Shown here one piece after another: positions 52,655 to 62,163 of a stretch of 64,000 nucleotides of DNA. The translations under genes were made by a program, and so were the position numbers. Source of the stretch: Prochlorococcus sp. scB243_495L20 (GTDB lineage: Bacteria; Cyanobacteriota; Cyanobacteriia; PCC-6307; Cyanobiaceae); contig JFLX01000106.1 of NCBI GenBank assembly GCA_000634215.1, forward strand, positions 62,001-126,000. The letters are read 5' to 3'. The notes below the pieces were generated by a model. The model made no database searches and was not told the origin of the DNA. It saw only the letters and a list, made by a program, of their open reading frames with translations. Each line of letters opens with the position of its first letter. Within the stretch, counting starts at the first letter, position 1.

Positions 52655-54112
52655 TTAAAGTTTATCAATTTTTTTTAATAATAAATCAAACTCACTATAA
52701 AATTCATTTGTAATGATTTTTTTATCAATATTGCCAATATTAAAACAATTTTCTAATGTTTTTTCATTAAGTATATTAATTAAAAATTCTTTGGATTTTT
52801 TTGCAATTTCTTTATCAGGAATTACAAGTTCTCTTGGAATATTATCTAAATCAAAATCACATTTATTTAAATTAATAGTCCCAGGTAGTCCCGCCCACCA
52901 TGGATAGCCAGTATAAATTGTGTGCAAACCATTAAGAGATCTTTCGAAAGCAATTGATCCCACAAGAGTTATTGGTAAAAAATATTGGTAATCAAATAAA
53001 TCTTTATCCATTGATAAAAAAACTAAATTTAATTTTTTTAATTCATCTAAATATCTTTTATTTCTATTAATACCAACTCTTGTTGGGAACGTAAAAAATA
53101 CATTTAAATTGTCTGAAGCAATAAAAGTTTTGGTTTGAGGGTGTTCTTTAAAAAAAATTTTATTCTTAACACCTATACTTCTAAGATGTGAAACTATGTA
53201 TAAATAACTATGTATACTTCCACTCATTGGAAAAGATGTTCCTTCTGGTTGAAAATGTGCTGGTATTAAAAGAGATACCTTTTTGGTTTTTTTTGTATTA
53301 TTTTTCTTGGTTTCTTTGATATACTCTTTTAAGTATTCCCTTTGATTAGAAATTAATTCAAAATCAGATATTAAAGTTTCAGAAAAATAATTATTAAAAT
53401 TTAAATTCGATTTATCATTTTTTAACTTCAATAATTTTTGAATAATTATTTTAAATTTTCTAAGAACTAAATAACAAAATGAAAAATAATAATTAGACTT
53501 TAAAAAGTTATTAAATTTTTGTTTAAATTTTATAGGTTTTTTTACTTTTGCATTATTTGCTATACGTTCTAAAATTTCATCAAATTTAAATTTTGATATT
53601 TTCTTTTTAAATCTTTTTCTTGTAGGAAATCCATTTTTTTGTAAAAAGGGCATTAGACGCCCACTTTCAAGAATTGGGTATAAAAAAATTTGTTTAATTC
53701 CAAGAGTTTTTAATGCTATTTCAAAACACAAACTATCTAAATGATGAGTTAAACCAGTAAGGAAGAACCCATTTTTGACATTATATGTTTGCAATAAATT
53801 AATTATTCTTAAAATATCAAAAACATATTTTTCCTTTAATAATTCATGTGTATGAGCCTTATGAACCCACCTAGAAAAAATTGGGGAATAATGTTCTAAT
53901 TCTTTTAAAATTTTTTCTATTTTTGTTTTATCAAAATAGCAAATTTCTAAATCTTGTAGATAAAATTTCTTTATAATTTTATCACCTTCACAAATTTCAA
54001 TAAGATTATCACTTTTTATAGAAATAAATTTTTTATTAGATTTCTTGAGAATATTTAATACTAAATTAGATGGCCATATGAAAAGTGTCGTCATCTTTAT
54101 ATATCTACTCAA
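52655..54112 (-). CDS. Capsule/polysialyl-type glycosyltransferase-like protein
   Basis: A 485-residue soluble protein, Lys- and Asn-rich and very low in G+C. The N-terminal third is not recognised. The C-terminal region (about 270-450) resembles capsule-synthesis GT-B transferases: SLLIPAHFQPEGTSFPMSG, KIFFKEHPQTKTF (the KEHP element) and ITLVGSIAFERSL-NGLHTIYTGYPWW, comparable to the nucleotide-sugar-binding helix in Kps/polysialyl-type enzymes that use CMP-activated sugars. A CMP-nonulosonate transferase would fit the neighbouring pse genes, but the family call rests on short motifs. It stands alone between two long intergenic stretches. Confidence 0.55.
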   Translation of the reverse strand: MSRYIKMTTLFIWPSNLVLNILKKSNKKFISIKSDNLIEICEGDKIIKKFYLQDLEICYFDKTKIEKILKELEHYSPIFSRWVHKAHTHELLKEKYVFDILRIINLLQTYNVKNGFFLTGLTHHLDSLCFEIALKTLGIKQIFLYPILESGRLMPFLQKNGFPTRKRFKKKISKFKFDEILERIANNAKVKKPIKFKQKFNNFLKSNYYFSFCYLVLRKFKIIIQKLLKLKNDKSNLNFNNYFSETLISDFELISNQREYLKEYIKETKKNNTKKTKKVSLLIPAHFQPEGTSFPMSGSIHSYLYIVSHLRSIGVKNKIFFKEHPQTKTFIASDNLNVFFTFPTRVGINRNKRYLDELKKLNLVFLSMDKDLFDYQYFLPITLVGSIAFERSLNGLHTIYTGYPWWAGLPGTINLNKCDFDLDNIPRELVIPDKEIAKKSKEFLINILNEKTLENCFNIGNIDKKIITNEFYSEFDLLLKKIDKL

Positions 54113-54928
54113 TAAAATCCTATCATATGAATTAATTGTAAACTTATTCTTTATTCATTTTTTTTAAAGGTAAAAAATAATAATTATTAAATCTCATCCA
54201 CTATTTTTTTATATGTAAATTATCATCTTTTTTTATTCTCTTTAACAAACGACGATTTACTAAATTCTAATTTCATTTAATTGATTTCTTATAAAGTATG
54301 AGGATAAAAATCTGCACCTAACATCTTGATATAATTATGACAAGATCCTCTTTGTATAAAGTCATTAAATTGCTTTCTGATAGAGTTCTTTTTGTAATAT
54401 AAATACTTCCTCATTTTTTTATAAGCAATTATTTAATTTGTACTATTTCTTCAAGCATTTATCCCTAAAGTAATATTATCTTATCAAAATATCCTTAACT
54501 GTTATTTAGAAAACTTAAATTTTTTCAAAAATATCGAAAGTCCTTAATTTTTCCACACTTTAAATGGCTTAAACGACTATTTATTTGTTCTTACTTTTAA
54601 GAATATTTTGTAAGGTAATACCATCACTTCTATAAGATAAGTCAGTAATAGTAAAATTATGATTTTAGAAGTGGAGAATGTATTTGTTTGGATAATTAAT
54701 TCTTTTATATTTCAATAGAGAAATCTTCTTATCTATCTATGAATTTAAATTTAAAATTCAATTATTAATTGTTTAGACTAAATATAATTTTATTTTTTAT
54801 TTTTTCAAAAGGAAATAAATTAATATTCTTACTAAAAAGAAAAATATTATTTTTCTAACTTAATTATCTTAATTTTCTGTTTTCATAAGTGCGAACAATT
54901 ATCATTAAATAATAAATTAAATAAACTT
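54113..54928. other. Long degenerate intergenic stretch with one small minus ORF
   Basis: Over 800 bp with no convincing gene. On the minus strand a 41-codon frame (54414-54289; MRKYLYYKKNSIRKQFNDF, GADFYPHTL) has a coding look and may be the tail of a lost gene. Elsewhere only A+T-rich DNA with many stops in all frames. It should contain the promoter of the GT2 gene at 54929. Confidence 0.4.
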
Positions 54929-56092
54929 ATGAAAGAATTTGCTTTTGTAATACCTTGCTTAAATGAAGAAAGAACTATAGGTAAAGTAATAGAGACGTGC
55001 AAAAAAGCAGGGGAATTTTGTAGTTCATATGAAATCTTAGTGATTGATAATGGGAGTTTTGATGATTCAATTAAGATTGCAAAAGAATTAGGTGCCAAAG
55101 TAGTTAAAGAAAAAATAAGAGGATATGGTTCAGCTTTGAAAAGAGGAATTGATGATGCAAATTCAAATTTTATAATAATGGGAGATGCTGATAATACATA
55201 TGATTTTTTAGACTCAATACCAATGATCGAAACATTAAGGAAGAATAATTGTGATTTGATTATTGGGAATAGATTAGGAGGTAATATTGAACCTGGTGCT
55301 ATGCCCTTTCTTCATAAATATTTAGGTAATCCAGTTCTATCTTTTTTAGGAAGATTTCTGTTTCTAATTGATATAAAAGATTTTCACTGTGGGCTAAGAG
55401 GTTTCAAAAAAGAATCTATAATGAGTCTAAATTTAAAATCTTCAGGGATGGAATTCGCCAGTGAAATGATTATTAGATCTTCATTAAGTGGACATAACAT
55501 AAAACAAACTCCCGTAAAACTAAGGGCAGGCATAAAAGATAGAAAACCTCATCTTAGAACTTGGAGAGATGGTTGGAGACATTTAAAATTTATGTTTTTC
55601 TTTTCACCAAAATATACTTACTTATCATTTTCATTTCTGTCAATTTTCATTTCATTTGGTTTATTTTTACTTTATGCATCAGAAAAAATCCCTTTTTCTG
55701 GAGAGAATACACTATTGTTCAGTATAGTGTTTTATATATTTAGTTTATGGTTTTTATCAGAATATACGTCATTTAGAATTCTAATTGGCAAAAAAATTAA
55801 ATATAATTCAAATAAACTTGGCTCATATCTTTTTAGAAAATTTAGTACTAAAAAAGTAATTGATAAATTATTTCAGCTATTTGCCTTTGTAATAACAATC
55901 TCAGTGATTCTGGGATTCTTTTTAAACCATAAAAGATTAGATGATATTAATTTTTTATCTAGCCGAACAGGAAACTTATTATGTTATCTTTTTATGATAC
56001 TAAATAGTTCTTCTTTATTTTTATATTTATTAGCGATAAAATTAGGAACAATAGACTTATTAACAGATAGTGAAGATAAACTAAATTATTAA
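54929..56092 (+). CDS. Polyprenyl-phosphate sugar synthase-like GT2 (DPM1/GtrB type) with C-terminal TM helices
   Basis: A 387-residue protein: GT2 domain in residues 1-230 with FVIPCLNEERTIGKVIETC, LVIDNGSFDDSIKIAKELG, IRGYGSALKRGIDDA, IIMGDADNTYDF (DxD), IGNRLGGNIEPGAMPFLHKY and DFHCGLRGFKKESI, the widespread dolichol-phosphate-glucose/mannose-synthase-like family. Four hydrophobic helices follow (about 235-375). It probably loads a sugar onto a polyprenyl phosphate. Convergent with a three-gene minus unit (membrane protein, SDR, FAD oxidoreductase), overlapping it by 4 bp. Confidence 0.88.
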   Translation: MKEFAFVIPCLNEERTIGKVIETCKKAGEFCSSYEILVIDNGSFDDSIKIAKELGAKVVKEKIRGYGSALKRGIDDANSNFIIMGDADNTYDFLDSIPMIETLRKNNCDLIIGNRLGGNIEPGAMPFLHKYLGNPVLSFLGRFLFLIDIKDFHCGLRGFKKESIMSLNLKSSGMEFASEMIIRSSLSGHNIKQTPVKLRAGIKDRKPHLRTWRDGWRHLKFMFFFSPKYTYLSFSFLSIFISFGLFLLYASEKIPFSGENTLLFSIVFYIFSLWFLSEYTSFRILIGKKIKYNSNKLGSYLFRKFSTKKVIDKLFQLFAFVITISVILGFFLNHKRLDDINFLSSRTGNLLCYLFMILNSSSLFLYLLAIKLGTIDLLTDSEDKLNY

Positions 56093-57540
56093 ATTTTATT
56101 CTTTAAAAAGCTTACTAGTTTCAAAGACCTTGCAACAAAATAAAAAGTTGGATTTTGAATAGTTAATTTAGACGATGAGGAAGAGTCAGCAACTATTACA
56201 TTTTTAAGATTCGTATAATAATATTTTTCTTTTAGTCTTCCATCATAATCATTAAAATATTCTGATAGAGATGATGCATAATGTAGATCGGATCCAGGAG
56301 CATTTACTACTAAAACTTTTGGCAGCATAAATATTTTTTTCTTTAATAGCTTTAAAACAATTTTATAAAATTCTTTATCTAAAATTGACTTTTCAAAATC
56401 AGACCTGAATCCGCCGATAATTGTACAAATATGATTTTTAAGATTTATATATGATGAAGAATATTTATCTGGTACATAAATATTAGATACATAAATTCTT
56501 TTTAACCACCAATTAAAAAAAATAGGGTTATCAGGCAGAATTTTATCAATTTTTTCTAAAAGTTTTAAAAATTTTAATCCTAAATTTTTAAGTAAGTTTG
56601 CTTGACCCATTTCTAAAAATATTTTAATAGAACTGATTAGGGGATAATTATTTATATAGTATTTCTCTTGATCAGTTTTTATTGAAATATCATAATTACT
56701 CATAAGGATATTTTTAAATGGATACTTAATATCAGCAGAAAAGTTTAAAGTAGTAAAAAAAGGATGATGCTTTAATTTTGTAAATATATTCTTATTAAAT
56801 TCAAGAGAATTACCTAAAAGGCGATAAGAACCAATTGAGCCACAAGCTACAACAATATAATCATAAGATAGTTGAACCAATTTATTATTTTTTTTTATAA
56901 TAACTTTTACGTAATTTGAACCTTTTTCTTGATATATTTTCTCAACATAGCCTTCAACACTTTTAAACTTTTTAGACCTTATATCTTCAAAAGAATTACC
57001 ATATATGGCATCACAATAGAGATTACATTTTCCACATGGTATGCATTTATTTTCCCAAACGGCTAATTTAGAAGAAAAAATCTTAAAATCTTTAGAAAAT
57101 GGATAATTACTTAATTTATTTCCATAGTGTTTTTGTACATCTAAAACGGGTATTTCATTAATTAAAAAGTCAGACTCATCTTTGGAAAGATTGAGTTTTT
57201 TGATATCAAGATTATTCTCATCTATTGCAATATTAGCTCCCCAAAAATTTGCAAGCCCCATCGATGAAGTTAATTCCAAACCTATAAAGTTGTAATTTTT
57301 TTTGGGTAGATTTGAATCACTTATCTTTTTCGAAATTAGAAAATCTTTTCTACTAAATTTTGGCGATAAAGATCTTCCAACAATTTTTTCAGTTAAGTTA
57401 TCTTTTATTATGGTTTTATTATCTATTGTTGCTTTATCAGAAGAAATTAATGAAATTAGATCAACTTCTAAATCATTATTTATAAGATATTTGCTTACAT
57501 TTCTTCCAATAATACCATTACCAATTACTGCAATTTTCAT
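56089..57540 (-). CDS. FAD-dependent (GMC-like) oxidoreductase
   Basis: A 483-residue flavoprotein. The N-terminal Rossmann loop KIAVIGNGIIGRNVSKYL binds FAD; YDYIVVACGSIGSYRLLGNS is the second GMC-type dinucleotide motif; the C-terminus has NAPGSDLHYASSLS and NVIVADSSSSSKLTIQNPTF, the GMC_oxred_C region with an active-site His. A CIPCGKCNLYCDAIYG segment around residue 167 has clustered cysteines (C-x2-C-x3-C), unusual for a GMC protein. It is last of a minus operon; its ATG overlaps the SDR stop (TAATG). It might oxidise a lipid-linked sugar, a guess from context. Confidence 0.75.
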   Translation of the reverse strand: MKIAVIGNGIIGRNVSKYLINNDLEVDLISLISSDKATIDNKTIIKDNLTEKIVGRSLSPKFSRKDFLISKKISDSNLPKKNYNFIGLELTSSMGLANFWGANIAIDENNLDIKKLNLSKDESDFLINEIPVLDVQKHYGNKLSNYPFSKDFKIFSSKLAVWENKCIPCGKCNLYCDAIYGNSFEDIRSKKFKSVEGYVEKIYQEKGSNYVKVIIKKNNKLVQLSYDYIVVACGSIGSYRLLGNSLEFNKNIFTKLKHHPFFTTLNFSADIKYPFKNILMSNYDISIKTDQEKYYINNYPLISSIKIFLEMGQANLLKNLGLKFLKLLEKIDKILPDNPIFFNWWLKRIYVSNIYVPDKYSSSYINLKNHICTIIGGFRSDFEKSILDKEFYKIVLKLLKKKIFMLPKVLVVNAPGSDLHYASSLSEYFNDYDGRLKEKYYYTNLKNVIVADSSSSSKLTIQNPTFYFVARSLKLVSFLKNKI

Positions 57541-58265
57541 TAAATAAATCTTTTATCAATAGAACTTAAAATTCCATAGTTTGCAGTATCTGCAATAGCG
57601 CTCCCTGAGGATAAAGCTTTTGATCTAAGATTAATTTTGCCTAAAATTCGAAGTGCAAAATTTGTTATTATCCCAAAACGAAACTTTTTTCTATGTACAA
57701 TTTCTTGAAGCAAGTAGAATTTCAACTTAATCAAACCCAAATTTATTATTTTATTATTATAAATTTTTGAATCTTTTGAAATTTGATCTATTAAATTTGC
57801 AATATCTCCCACAGTGCAAGCAGAAGTTTTAGGGACTTTTTCATTAATTGAAATGCAACTTTTAGAAGCTCTATTCATTGTATCTAATAAATATTTATTT
57901 TCTTTCTCATCAATTATCATCCCTGGCCTTACTATTGTATATGACTTTCCTGATTCCATAATCAATTTTTCTACATCTTTTTTAGATTTACTATAGTAAG
58001 TGATATTAGTTAATTCAACAGTTTGGGAAGAAACATAAAATATATGATCTTCTTGATTCATTTTAATAATTAAATTTTTATAGTAATTTAGTTCCTTTAA
58101 GTAATTAATTTTATTGTCTTTAATTAATGTTGGACTGAATGTAGTGATCAATAAATTTCCTTTATAGTTTGAATTCTTCGATGAATAACTTCTTATTATA
58201 GAAAGTAATCTTGAAGATAACTTTCCTTTTGAACCCTTAATAGCTATTCTTAAAATTCTTTTCAT
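57540..58265 (-). CDS. SDR-like NAD(P)-binding protein with degenerate nucleotide loop
   Basis: A 241-residue atypical SDR/epimerase-fold protein. The N-terminal loop is IAIKGSKGKLSSRLL, a weakened GxxGxxG. The catalytic triad is retained: FYVSSQTVE Ser and YYSKSKKDVEKL (YxxxK), followed by YTIVRPGMI and KTSACTVGDIANLI as in NAD-dependent epimerase-like proteins. It lies between the membrane-protein gene (4-bp overlap) and the FAD oxidoreductase (TAATG). Pairing with a flavoenzyme suggests a two-enzyme redox epimerisation, see findings. Confidence 0.72.
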   Translation of the reverse strand: MKRILRIAIKGSKGKLSSRLLSIIRSYSSKNSNYKGNLLITTFSPTLIKDNKINYLKELNYYKNLIIKMNQEDHIFYVSSQTVELTNITYYSKSKKDVEKLIMESGKSYTIVRPGMIIDEKENKYLLDTMNRASKSCISINEKVPKTSACTVGDIANLIDQISKDSKIYNNKIINLGLIKLKFYLLQEIVHRKKFRFGIITNFALRILGKINLRSKALSSGSAIADTANYGILSSIDKRFI

Positions 58266-59434
58266 TTAAATTTTTTTTCAAACAAAAATGGTAAACATGC
58301 TGAAGTGAAAATTGAGTATGGTAAAAAGTATCTATGATGAGCATAATATGAAATTACTGGCAAAAGAGCTATCAGTGAATAAGAAAAATATTTTTTAAAT
58401 TCTTTACTAAATTTAGTATAAATAACATAAATTCCAATTGAATTTGTAAAAAAAAGAAAAATTGATGGAATGATATTAGATAAATAGGGATTAGAAAATA
58501 TTATTTCTCCTCCCATTTCAGTTACGAACCAATTAGTAGTAATACTAACAGCATCTCTAGCGCTAATTAAAAATATTAGTTTCTTAACTATATTGGTAAC
58601 TAAAAACAAAAATGTTGAAGAAAATTTGTTGAAGCTATCAATGTTAGTTAAATTAAATTGAAGACCTATTTTTTCCTGTAAAGAAAAGAAAAGATCCATA
58701 TTATTTTTTATTTGACTTACATTTAAAATAAGTAAAAAAGAAATAAGTGCTATAAAAAAAATTCTTTTTGTAATTCTAAATTTTTTAATTTCTTCAAAAA
58801 ATACCAATTTGATATCCGTCAAAAAAAGAAATGATATAGGAAGAAATATAGTATTTCTAAATAATGAAATTGATAGAAGTTTGATTAACCAAATAAGAGA
58901 TTTACCTTGTAACTGAAACTTTTTTAATTTAATAAGACCACAGAAAAAGATTGCTATGCCTAAACAATTATAGATATCTGTACCTGGCTTAAAAGAATAA
59001 ATTAAAATATAAAAGTTTGTGATACTTAAAAAAATAGAGGCAAATTTTAATCTATTATCTATTTCTTTTTTCTCCTCAAAAACAATATGCAAAATTTCTG
59101 ACTGTACATAACACATAATCAACAATGAAATGATTCCATAAATTAATAATTTCAAAATTTCATTTTCAAAAGCTATTTTAAATAAATTGGCGATAATTAT
59201 AAATCCTATATTCCTTTGCGAACTCATTTCAGAGTAATTTTCATATGTGCCCAAATCTCCATGAAAAAATATATTTTGTGGTCTATTGTCGATAAATCCA
59301 TAAGTAATTATTAATAAAGGCAACAATAGTATCTTCCCCAGCAAAATAGTTCTAAAAATTCCATTTCTTGTATTTAATGATTTGAAAAAATATTGAATTA
59401 AATTCTTCTTTTTTTGATTTTTCAAAAATTGCAT
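58262..59434 (-). CDS. Polytopic membrane protein, GT-C-like or Wzy-like
   Basis: A 390-residue protein with about nine TM helices. After the first helix comes FFHGDLGTYENYSEM, an acidic loop like the catalytic D/E loop of GT-C transferases; near the C-terminus ISYYAHHRYFLPYSIF recalls polymerase-type RYF motifs. No family can be named safely. It heads a tightly overlapping minus operon with an SDR and an FAD oxidoreductase facing a polyprenyl-phosphate GT2. It could use the lipid-linked sugar made by that unit. Confidence 0.6.
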   Translation of the reverse strand: MQFLKNQKKKNLIQYFFKSLNTRNGIFRTILLGKILLLPLLIITYGFIDNRPQNIFFHGDLGTYENYSEMSSQRNIGFIIIANLFKIAFENEILKLLIYGIISLLIMCYVQSEILHIVFEEKKEIDNRLKFASIFLSITNFYILIYSFKPGTDIYNCLGIAIFFCGLIKLKKFQLQGKSLIWLIKLLSISLFRNTIFLPISFLFLTDIKLVFFEEIKKFRITKRIFFIALISFLLILNVSQIKNNMDLFFSLQEKIGLQFNLTNIDSFNKFSSTFLFLVTNIVKKLIFLISARDAVSITTNWFVTEMGGEIIFSNPYLSNIIPSIFLFFTNSIGIYVIYTKFSKEFKKYFSYSLIALLPVISYYAHHRYFLPYSIFTSACLPFLFEKKFK

Positions 59435-59510
59435 AATTTATATTTAAACTATTTATAAATTTTTAGTTTCTAATAAAAATATTAAAAACAATTGATGCGG
59501 ATATTAATTA

Positions 59511-59563
59511 ACTCATTTTATATAATTATCTATTTAATACCTTTAATATATTATAAAATGAGT
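59511..59563. repeat. Inverted repeat in the 59435-59693 gap
   Basis: ACTCATTTTATA (59511-59522) and TATAAAATGAGT (59552-59563) are perfect 12-bp inverted arms around 29 bases. It lies downstream of the minus-strand GNAT gene and upstream of the membrane-protein operon, so it could end the first transcript or regulate the second. Both arms are A+T-rich, lowering significance. Confidence 0.4.
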
Positions 59564-59693
59564 AATTTTATTTATTTAATTAAGCATCGTCCTATTTTTA
59601 TTCTTGATGCCATTTAATTAAAAGGATTTCATTTTTTGATAAAAATATATTTGTATTGAAAGAAATAATGATACATTAAAAAATTTGTCTGAA

Positions 59694-60812
59694 TCAATTT
59701 GATAAATCTTTAATTGCATTAATTGTTTTCAAAGTCGGGCGATCCAGATCAGCATCTTGCTTAGAAATGTATAACTTTGAAAGGTCAGCCATTGAAATTA
59801 AATTATTTTTTGACCAATATATCAAAGATGTGGTAGGTGGATTACGCATCTCAATTGGATGAAATAAATGAGGAAACTGGAAACAAAGATCGTCTGTTGT
59901 AGAGAACCAACCAGAACATAACATAAACCTATAGATACTCGAAGTTGTACAGTAAAAATCTATAAGATCAAATCCTTTATCAATTGCATACATTTCAATA
60001 AAGGAAAGTGCAAGAGGTAAAGACTTTGTATTACCAAATAAATCCATTACATGAAGTATCTTGAATTCTCTAAGGTTCAATTCTTCTCTTAAAGCTACAT
60101 AAGATGATGATTTAGGACTAGCTTTCAAATCGCTAATAATATATTCTTTATATTTAAAATAAGGATGTTTTCCATAACGCCATTTCCGATTATTATTATC
60201 TCTGGAAAATAAATTTAAATTAGTTTTAATTGAATTGAACAATTCTTTATAGTTTTCATCGTTAACTTCACTAGCAATATATTTTGTTAAACTTAGGCTA
60301 CTCCATTTTTTTATCAACTTAATAGCCAAATTGTTGAAAGTTGAATATTCCTTAATTTTCTCAAAATTTATTACCCTAATAAATCTGGGTATATTTTGCA
60401 TAAACCTAAAACCACTTCTCATATAGATAGGAAGTGCCATATTTGTTATTCCCATCCCTATTAATATGTCAAAATTAGATTGAATAAATCCCAAGATTTT
60501 CGCTCCAACTCCAGATCTAGTTGCTTTGTCACTTACAATCCAGGTAGTGAGTTCTGCTCCATTTATAGATTTTCCATCAAGAAAAAATTTCCTCTTATTA
60601 AGACCCATTACCCCTAAAACTTCTTTTTTTTGTTCATCATAAGCTACAACACAATGGTCTTTTTTTTTGCCATTTGGGGTTTCTAGAAATTGCCAATCAT
60701 AAAATTTTTTGTCAGTAAGAGCAATTCCCCTGTCCCAATTTTCAGCATAAAATAATCTAATTTGATTACTGTCTAAAGAAAGATTGCAAACAAAATCAGT
60801 TTTTATAGTCAT
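59694..60812 (-). CDS. GNAT-fold acetyltransferase-like protein
   Basis: A 372-residue protein with an N-terminal GNAT domain: RLFYAENWDRGIALTDKKFY, EVLGVMGLNKRKFFLDG, AELTTWIVSDKATRSGVGAK (acetyl-CoA loop R/Q-x-x-G-x-G/A, about residues 95-112) and GITNMALPIYMRSGFRFM. The second half (about 190-330) may be a second, degenerate GNAT repeat, as in FemAB-like or double-GNAT enzymes. Proteins of this layout occur in polysaccharide loci. Substrate unknown. Separated from tRNA-Ala by 98 bp. Confidence 0.7.
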   Translation of the reverse strand: MTIKTDFVCNLSLDSNQIRLFYAENWDRGIALTDKKFYDWQFLETPNGKKKDHCVVAYDEQKKEVLGVMGLNKRKFFLDGKSINGAELTTWIVSDKATRSGVGAKILGFIQSNFDILIGMGITNMALPIYMRSGFRFMQNIPRFIRVINFEKIKEYSTFNNLAIKLIKKWSSLSLTKYIASEVNDENYKELFNSIKTNLNLFSRDNNNRKWRYGKHPYFKYKEYIISDLKASPKSSSYVALREELNLREFKILHVMDLFGNTKSLPLALSFIEMYAIDKGFDLIDFYCTTSSIYRFMLCSGWFSTTDDLCFQFPHLFHPIEMRNPPTTSLIYWSKNNLISMADLSKLYISKQDADLDRPTLKTINAIKDLSN

Positions 60813-60910
60813 ATTAAAGTTTAAACTTAAGTCAATTCAAATTCTAAAGAGTTAGAAATTTCATACCTACAATTTGAAGAAATCTTGTGAAATTATTAAC
60901 AATAAATTTA

Positions 60911-60983
60911 TGGAGCCAAGCGGAATCGAACCGCTGACCCCCTGCATGCCATGCAGGTGCTCTACCAGCTGAGCTATGGCCCC
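60911..60983 (-). tRNA. tRNA-Ala (GGC)
   Basis: Cloverleaf read on the minus strand: acceptor GGGGCCA/TGGCTCC, discriminator A, D-arm TAGCTCAGCTGGTAGAGC, anticodon stem CCTGC/GCAGG with loop ATGGCAT (anticodon GGC), T-arm GCGGTTCGATTCCGC. No encoded CCA. It stands near the right edge of the glycan island. Confidence 0.97.
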
Positions 60984-61083
60984 AATTAATTAAACAGGAA
61001 TAAAAGCGATAATTAGAAGTATCAATTTTATAACTGTTTGAAATCTACATTACTTTATTAATTTACAAAAATCAATTCTTATT

Positions 61084-62022
61084 TTATTTTTCAATTTTTA
61101 AGCAATACCAAGATTCCAAAGTTGCAAGATGAATAGGATTTTTATTTATAAATCTTTTATCTAATTTGAGTTTATTTTCATATATATCATTTTTAATATT
61201 AGAGTCAACAAAATTCTCATAATGGATAATTTTTAATTTAAGTTTTTTGAAAATATTTTGTATATCATCATCCCTAAGTCTATTCATATACATAAACTTA
61301 TTCCCAGCAAGTATAGAGAAGGTAAAATTGGAAAATCTAAGAAAATTGATTGGACTTATATTTTTATCAGAATGAGCAAAATGATCTGTATAATCAATAT
61401 TATTTATAAGCAATGAATCTTTTTTTAATACTCTTTTAAACTCTAAAAATATCTTTTCAATCATATATGGAGGAACATGTTCAATTACATTATAAGAGAA
61501 TTGATATTCAAAATAATTGTCTTCAATATTTAAAGAAGATGCATCGCAAGGTGCAATATAATTAATACCAAGATTTCTTAACTTAATTAAAATTTCATCC
61601 ATTGATTGATCCCAGTTGATTCCTAAAAATATATCTAATCTTTTTTTTAATATTTCAGGGTATCTTTTTATTAAAAAATACTTGTTATCTTCTAGCCAAT
61701 TAACGAAATCACTAAAAATTTCTTTTCTAAAATAAAAATTTATATCAACAGTTGTAATAGATTCAGCTCCTAGAAGCCATAAAGAAATTGAGGTTATAGG
61801 ACATCTCCCTGATCCAATTTCTAATAATTTACTAGAGTTTAACTTTCTGTCATTGTTGTCTAATATTTTTTTAATTTTAATAGCAGCTTGAAATTGTCCA
61901 TCAGGTACAAATTTTTTCAAATTACCTAATCTTCTTTGAAGAAAAAAATATAAATTATTTGAAAAATTATTTGGTAATAATGCAATAAAATTTTGTATTA
62001 ATGATTTTATTTGGTAATTCAA
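61084..62022 (-). CDS. Class I SAM-dependent methyltransferase
   Basis: A 312-residue methyltransferase. Motif I KLLEIGSGRCPITSISLWLL followed by ITTVDINFYF; motif II YQFSYNVIEHVPPYMIEKIF; then FKRVLKKDSLLINNIDYTD. This is the Methyltransf_11/23 layout common in O-antigen loci. The N-terminal 40 residues are basic and hydrophobic (QNFIALLPNNFSNNLYFFLQ). Between tRNA-Ala and the Wzz-like gene, 141 bp downstream of the latter on the same strand. The methylated substrate is unknown. Confidence 0.82.
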   Translation of the reverse strand: MNYQIKSLIQNFIALLPNNFSNNLYFFLQRRLGNLKKFVPDGQFQAAIKIKKILDNNDRKLNSSKLLEIGSGRCPITSISLWLLGAESITTVDINFYFRKEIFSDFVNWLEDNKYFLIKRYPEILKKRLDIFLGINWDQSMDEILIKLRNLGINYIAPCDASSLNIEDNYFEYQFSYNVIEHVPPYMIEKIFLEFKRVLKKDSLLINNIDYTDHFAHSDKNISPINFLRFSNFTFSILAGNKFMYMNRLRDDDIQNIFKKLKLKIIHYENFVDSNIKNDIYENKLKLDKRFINKNPIHLATLESWYCLKIEK

Positions 62023-62163
62023 TTTTAAAAATCACTTCGTTTAAGAAAAAATAATTATAAAGCGAAATAAGTAAACTCAATAAAGAAATTTCACAATTAT
62101 AACTTAATGATAGAAAAATAAATCTTAGATAATGAATCTTTTATTAAAAGATTAACCTTATTT

